A stretch of 64,000 nucleotides of DNA from Leptotrichia hongkongensis (GTDB taxonomy: Bacteria > Fusobacteriota > Fusobacteriia > Fusobacteriales > Leptotrichiaceae). How positions within the stretch are numbered: position 1 is the first letter of the stretch; every line of letters begins with the position of its first letter. Below are positions 62,276 through 64,000 of this stretch, piece by piece. A program made the translations under genes and the position numbers. The stretch spans positions 1,364,001-1,428,000 of the forward strand of contig NZ_AP019846.1 of assembly GCF_007990635.1 (NCBI RefSeq), in the 5' to 3' direction. Under the pieces are notes generated by a model. The model saw nothing but the letters and a program-made list of their open reading frames with translations, made no database searches and had not been told where the DNA came from.

Positions 62276-64000
62276 TTAGCTTAATAATTCCATTAATTCC
62301 TTATCACTCATTTCAAAAAGGACTTTCTCTCCGTCTTTACTTTCTAGTAAATTCTCGCTTAATTGACGTTTATTTTCTTGAATTTTTATGATTTTTTCCT
62401 CAATTGTCCCTTCTGTCACAAGTTTTATAACTTGCACACTTTTTTTTTGTCCAATTCTATATGCTCTGTCACTTGCTTGGTTCTCCACAGCAATATTCCA
62501 CCATGGATCATAATGGATTACAACGTCCGCTCCAACAAGATTTAATCCTGTTCCACCTGCTTTTAGAGAAATTAAGACAGCTTGTCTTTGTCCAGCGTTA
62601 AATCTGTTACAAATCTCAACTCTTTCCTTAGACTTTACGTTTCCATCAATATAAAAATATTCAATCCCCATACTTACAAGCTCTTGTTCAATTTCCTTCA
62701 AAGTACCTACAAATTGTGAAAAAATCAATAATCTATGCCCATTTTCTGTAATATCTGGAAGTAAATACCGAAGTACTTCTATCTTTGCTACCTCACCTTT
62801 ATAGTCTTGCTTGAATAAAGTTGGCGAATTACAGATTTGTCTAAGTTTTGTCAAGATTGCAAGTATTTTCATTCTATTGTTGTCATTTTTGTTGAATTTC
62901 TTCATTTCACTCTTGGCCTGCTTAATATAGGACATATATAGCTGCTTTTGCTCCTTACTTAATGTTACAACCATATTTGATTCAATCTTGTCTGGCAATT
63001 CAGTCAGCACTTCCTTCTTTGTTCTTCTTAACAAAAATGGAGCTATGATTTCACGTAGATTATTTATTTTAGAAGAATTTGGATTTGCAATGGCTTCCTT
63101 ATAAGTTTTTTTAAATTTTGTCAAATTATCGAGATAACCAGGTATTACAAAATCAAAGATTGACCATAATTCTAAAATATTGTTTTCAACTGGCGTTCCC
63201 GTCAATGCAAAATTAACTTTGCTATTGATTTTCATAACCGCCTTCTTTATTTGAGATGTCGTTGTCTTTATATTTTGAGCCTCATCTAGCACTACTACGT
63301 CAAATTCTCTGTTTTTATATTCCTCTATATCATTTCTCAAAGCCTGATAAGTTGTTATCATAAATCCTTTTGATTTTCTTAAAATAATTTCTTTTCTTTG
63401 AACTGCCGTTCCTTCAATTAGAGTTGGACTTATCCCTGTAAACTTGATAATCTCTTCCTTCCAATTATATAATAATGAACTTGGTACAATAATCAATGCC
63501 GAAAAATCTCTGTTTTCCTGATAAATCTCATTTAATAGCGAAATTGTCTGCAAAGTCTTACCAAGACCCATATCATCGGCTAAAACTCCACCAAATCCAA
63601 TATCATACATATTTTTTAACCAGTTAAATCCTAATTTTTGATATGGAAATAATTTTACATTTATGTTATGTGGCTCAATTTCCTGCCGATTTTTTATTTT
63701 ATGGAACAAATCCTTAAATTCATCCATTTTTACAAGTTCTTCCTGAATATTTTTTGAAACTTGAGCAAGCTGCAATGCCTTTATTTTAGAAATTTTATTT
63801 TCTCCTACTTTCAGATTGGAAATAGAATCTGTAATTCCAACTAATTCCTCAATACTTTTGTTGGCAATTTTTACAAGTTCTCCACTTGAAAGCGTTATGT
63901 ATTTTTGTTCATTTTTAATGGCTTCCATCACAATTTCCACATCTTCAGTCTTTATTCCCTCAATATTAAAACTGATATTCAAGAAATTATGCTCCACTTT
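62276..64000 (-). CDS. SNF2-family helicase, N-terminus cut off by window edge
   Basis: The open frame continues through the window edge at 64000; the visible part is the last 574 residues. Motifs are GGVLADDMGLGKTLQT (Walker A of SNF2), VVLDEAQNIKT (DEAQ box), ALTGTPVENN and APFLLRRTK. The C-terminal helicase lobe has LLIFSQFVGTLKEIEQEL, SLKAGGTGLNLVGADVVIHYDPWWN and DRAYRIGQKK. Bacterial SNF2 proteins of this kind often have an N-terminal SWIM zinc domain, which would lie outside. ATP-driven DNA translocation is likely; the role is unknown. It ends about 98 bp upstream of acpP on the same strand. Confidence 0.9.
   Translation of the reverse strand, partial: KVEHNFLNISFNIEGIKTEDVEIVMEAIKNEQKYITLSSGELVKIANKSIEELVGITDSISNLKVGENKISKIKALQLAQVSKNIQEELVKMDEFKDLFHKIKNRQEIEPHNINVKLFPYQKLGFNWLKNMYDIGFGGVLADDMGLGKTLQTISLLNEIYQENRDFSALIIVPSSLLYNWKEEIIKFTGISPTLIEGTAVQRKEIILRKSKGFMITTYQALRNDIEEYKNREFDVVVLDEAQNIKTTTSQIKKAVMKINSKVNFALTGTPVENNILELWSIFDFVIPGYLDNLTKFKKTYKEAIANPNSSKINNLREIIAPFLLRRTKKEVLTELPDKIESNMVVTLSKEQKQLYMSYIKQAKSEMKKFNKNDNNRMKILAILTKLRQICNSPTLFKQDYKGEVAKIEVLRYLLPDITENGHRLLIFSQFVGTLKEIEQELVSMGIEYFYIDGNVKSKERVEICNRFNAGQRQAVLISLKAGGTGLNLVGADVVIHYDPWWNIAVENQASDRAYRIGQKKSVQVIKLVTEGTIEEKIIKIQENKRQLSENLLESKDGEKVLFEMSDKELMELLS

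Noticed and set aside
1-64000. CRISPR arrays or Cas genes, expected in many Leptotrichia
   Set aside because: No regularly spaced direct repeats of 25-40 bp were seen, and no protein resembles a Cas family. The repeats present are dispersed, not tandem.
1-64000. tRNA, rRNA, tmRNA, SRP or RNase P RNA genes
   Set aside because: No GGTTCGAATCC-type T-loops in gaps, and no known conserved RNA blocks were recognised. A covariance scan could still find one.

Overview
The window is a very AT-rich bacterial chromosome segment, most probably from Leptotrichia or a close relative (Fusobacteriota). The evidence is the combination of two giant autotransporters with the fusobacterial type of conserved N-terminus, a FadA-like coiled-coil adhesin upstream of an OmpA-family protein, and housekeeping genes in a very low-GC, A-ending codon style. 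Nearly everything is on the minus strand. Only the two FAD proteins, the carbonic-anhydrase-like gene, the PPOX gene and a decayed toxin-antitoxin pair are on plus. No tRNA, rRNA, CRISPR array, transposase or prophage was seen.

Layout: (1) 1-5.1 kb: aspartate kinase (cut by the window edge), a promoter-hairpin-terminator unit that looks like a small RNA or attenuator, two FAD-dependent oxidoreductases and a short beta-carbonic-anhydrase-like protein. (2) 5.5-14.4 kb: YgjP-type metalloprotease, CCA-adding enzyme fused to a Nudix domain, rsmB, a GH32 sucrose hydrolase, and clpB behind a sigma-70 promoter and a CIRCE operator. (3) 14.5-22.5 kb: YefM-YoeB remnant, mgtC with an overlapping membrane-protein gene, autotransporter 1. 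(4) 23.9-31.7 kb: ABC importer with two tandem lipoprotein receptors, HU, P-type calcium ATPase. (5) 32-34.2 kb: five-gene envelope operon (FadA-like, two secreted small proteins, small lipoprotein, OmpA). (6) 34.3-46.1 kb: PTS IIA, miaA, obg, nuclease, transsulfuration enzyme, GNAT, ung, an ECF vitamin transporter, dCMP deaminase, xseA. (7) 46.4-54.5 kb: frameshifted WYL regulator divergent from a PPOX protein, then autotransporter 2. (8) 55.2-64 kb: DUF1385, disA, radA, coaD, rnc, fabF, acpP and a SNF2 helicase.

The non-coding part is the most unusual. Three families of dispersed repeats occupy the intergenic gaps. R1 (5 copies) has TATACTAAAC-type terminal inverted repeats and, in three copies, a strongly conserved structured core. 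R2 (2 copies, about 245 bp) starts with a 10-bp hairpin. R3 (4-5 copies, about 110 bp) includes one copy that cuts off a yoeB toxin remnant. None has a transposase here. Clusters of AGTGATT/AATCACT motifs lie upstream of both autotransporters and of the FadA/OmpA operon, suggesting common control of the surface proteins. miaA has no ATG/GTG/TTG upstream of its P-loop and appears to start at an AUA codon placed exactly behind a strong Shine-Dalgarno sequence.

All coordinates and alignments were made by eye. Family assignments rest on motifs, with no database search.
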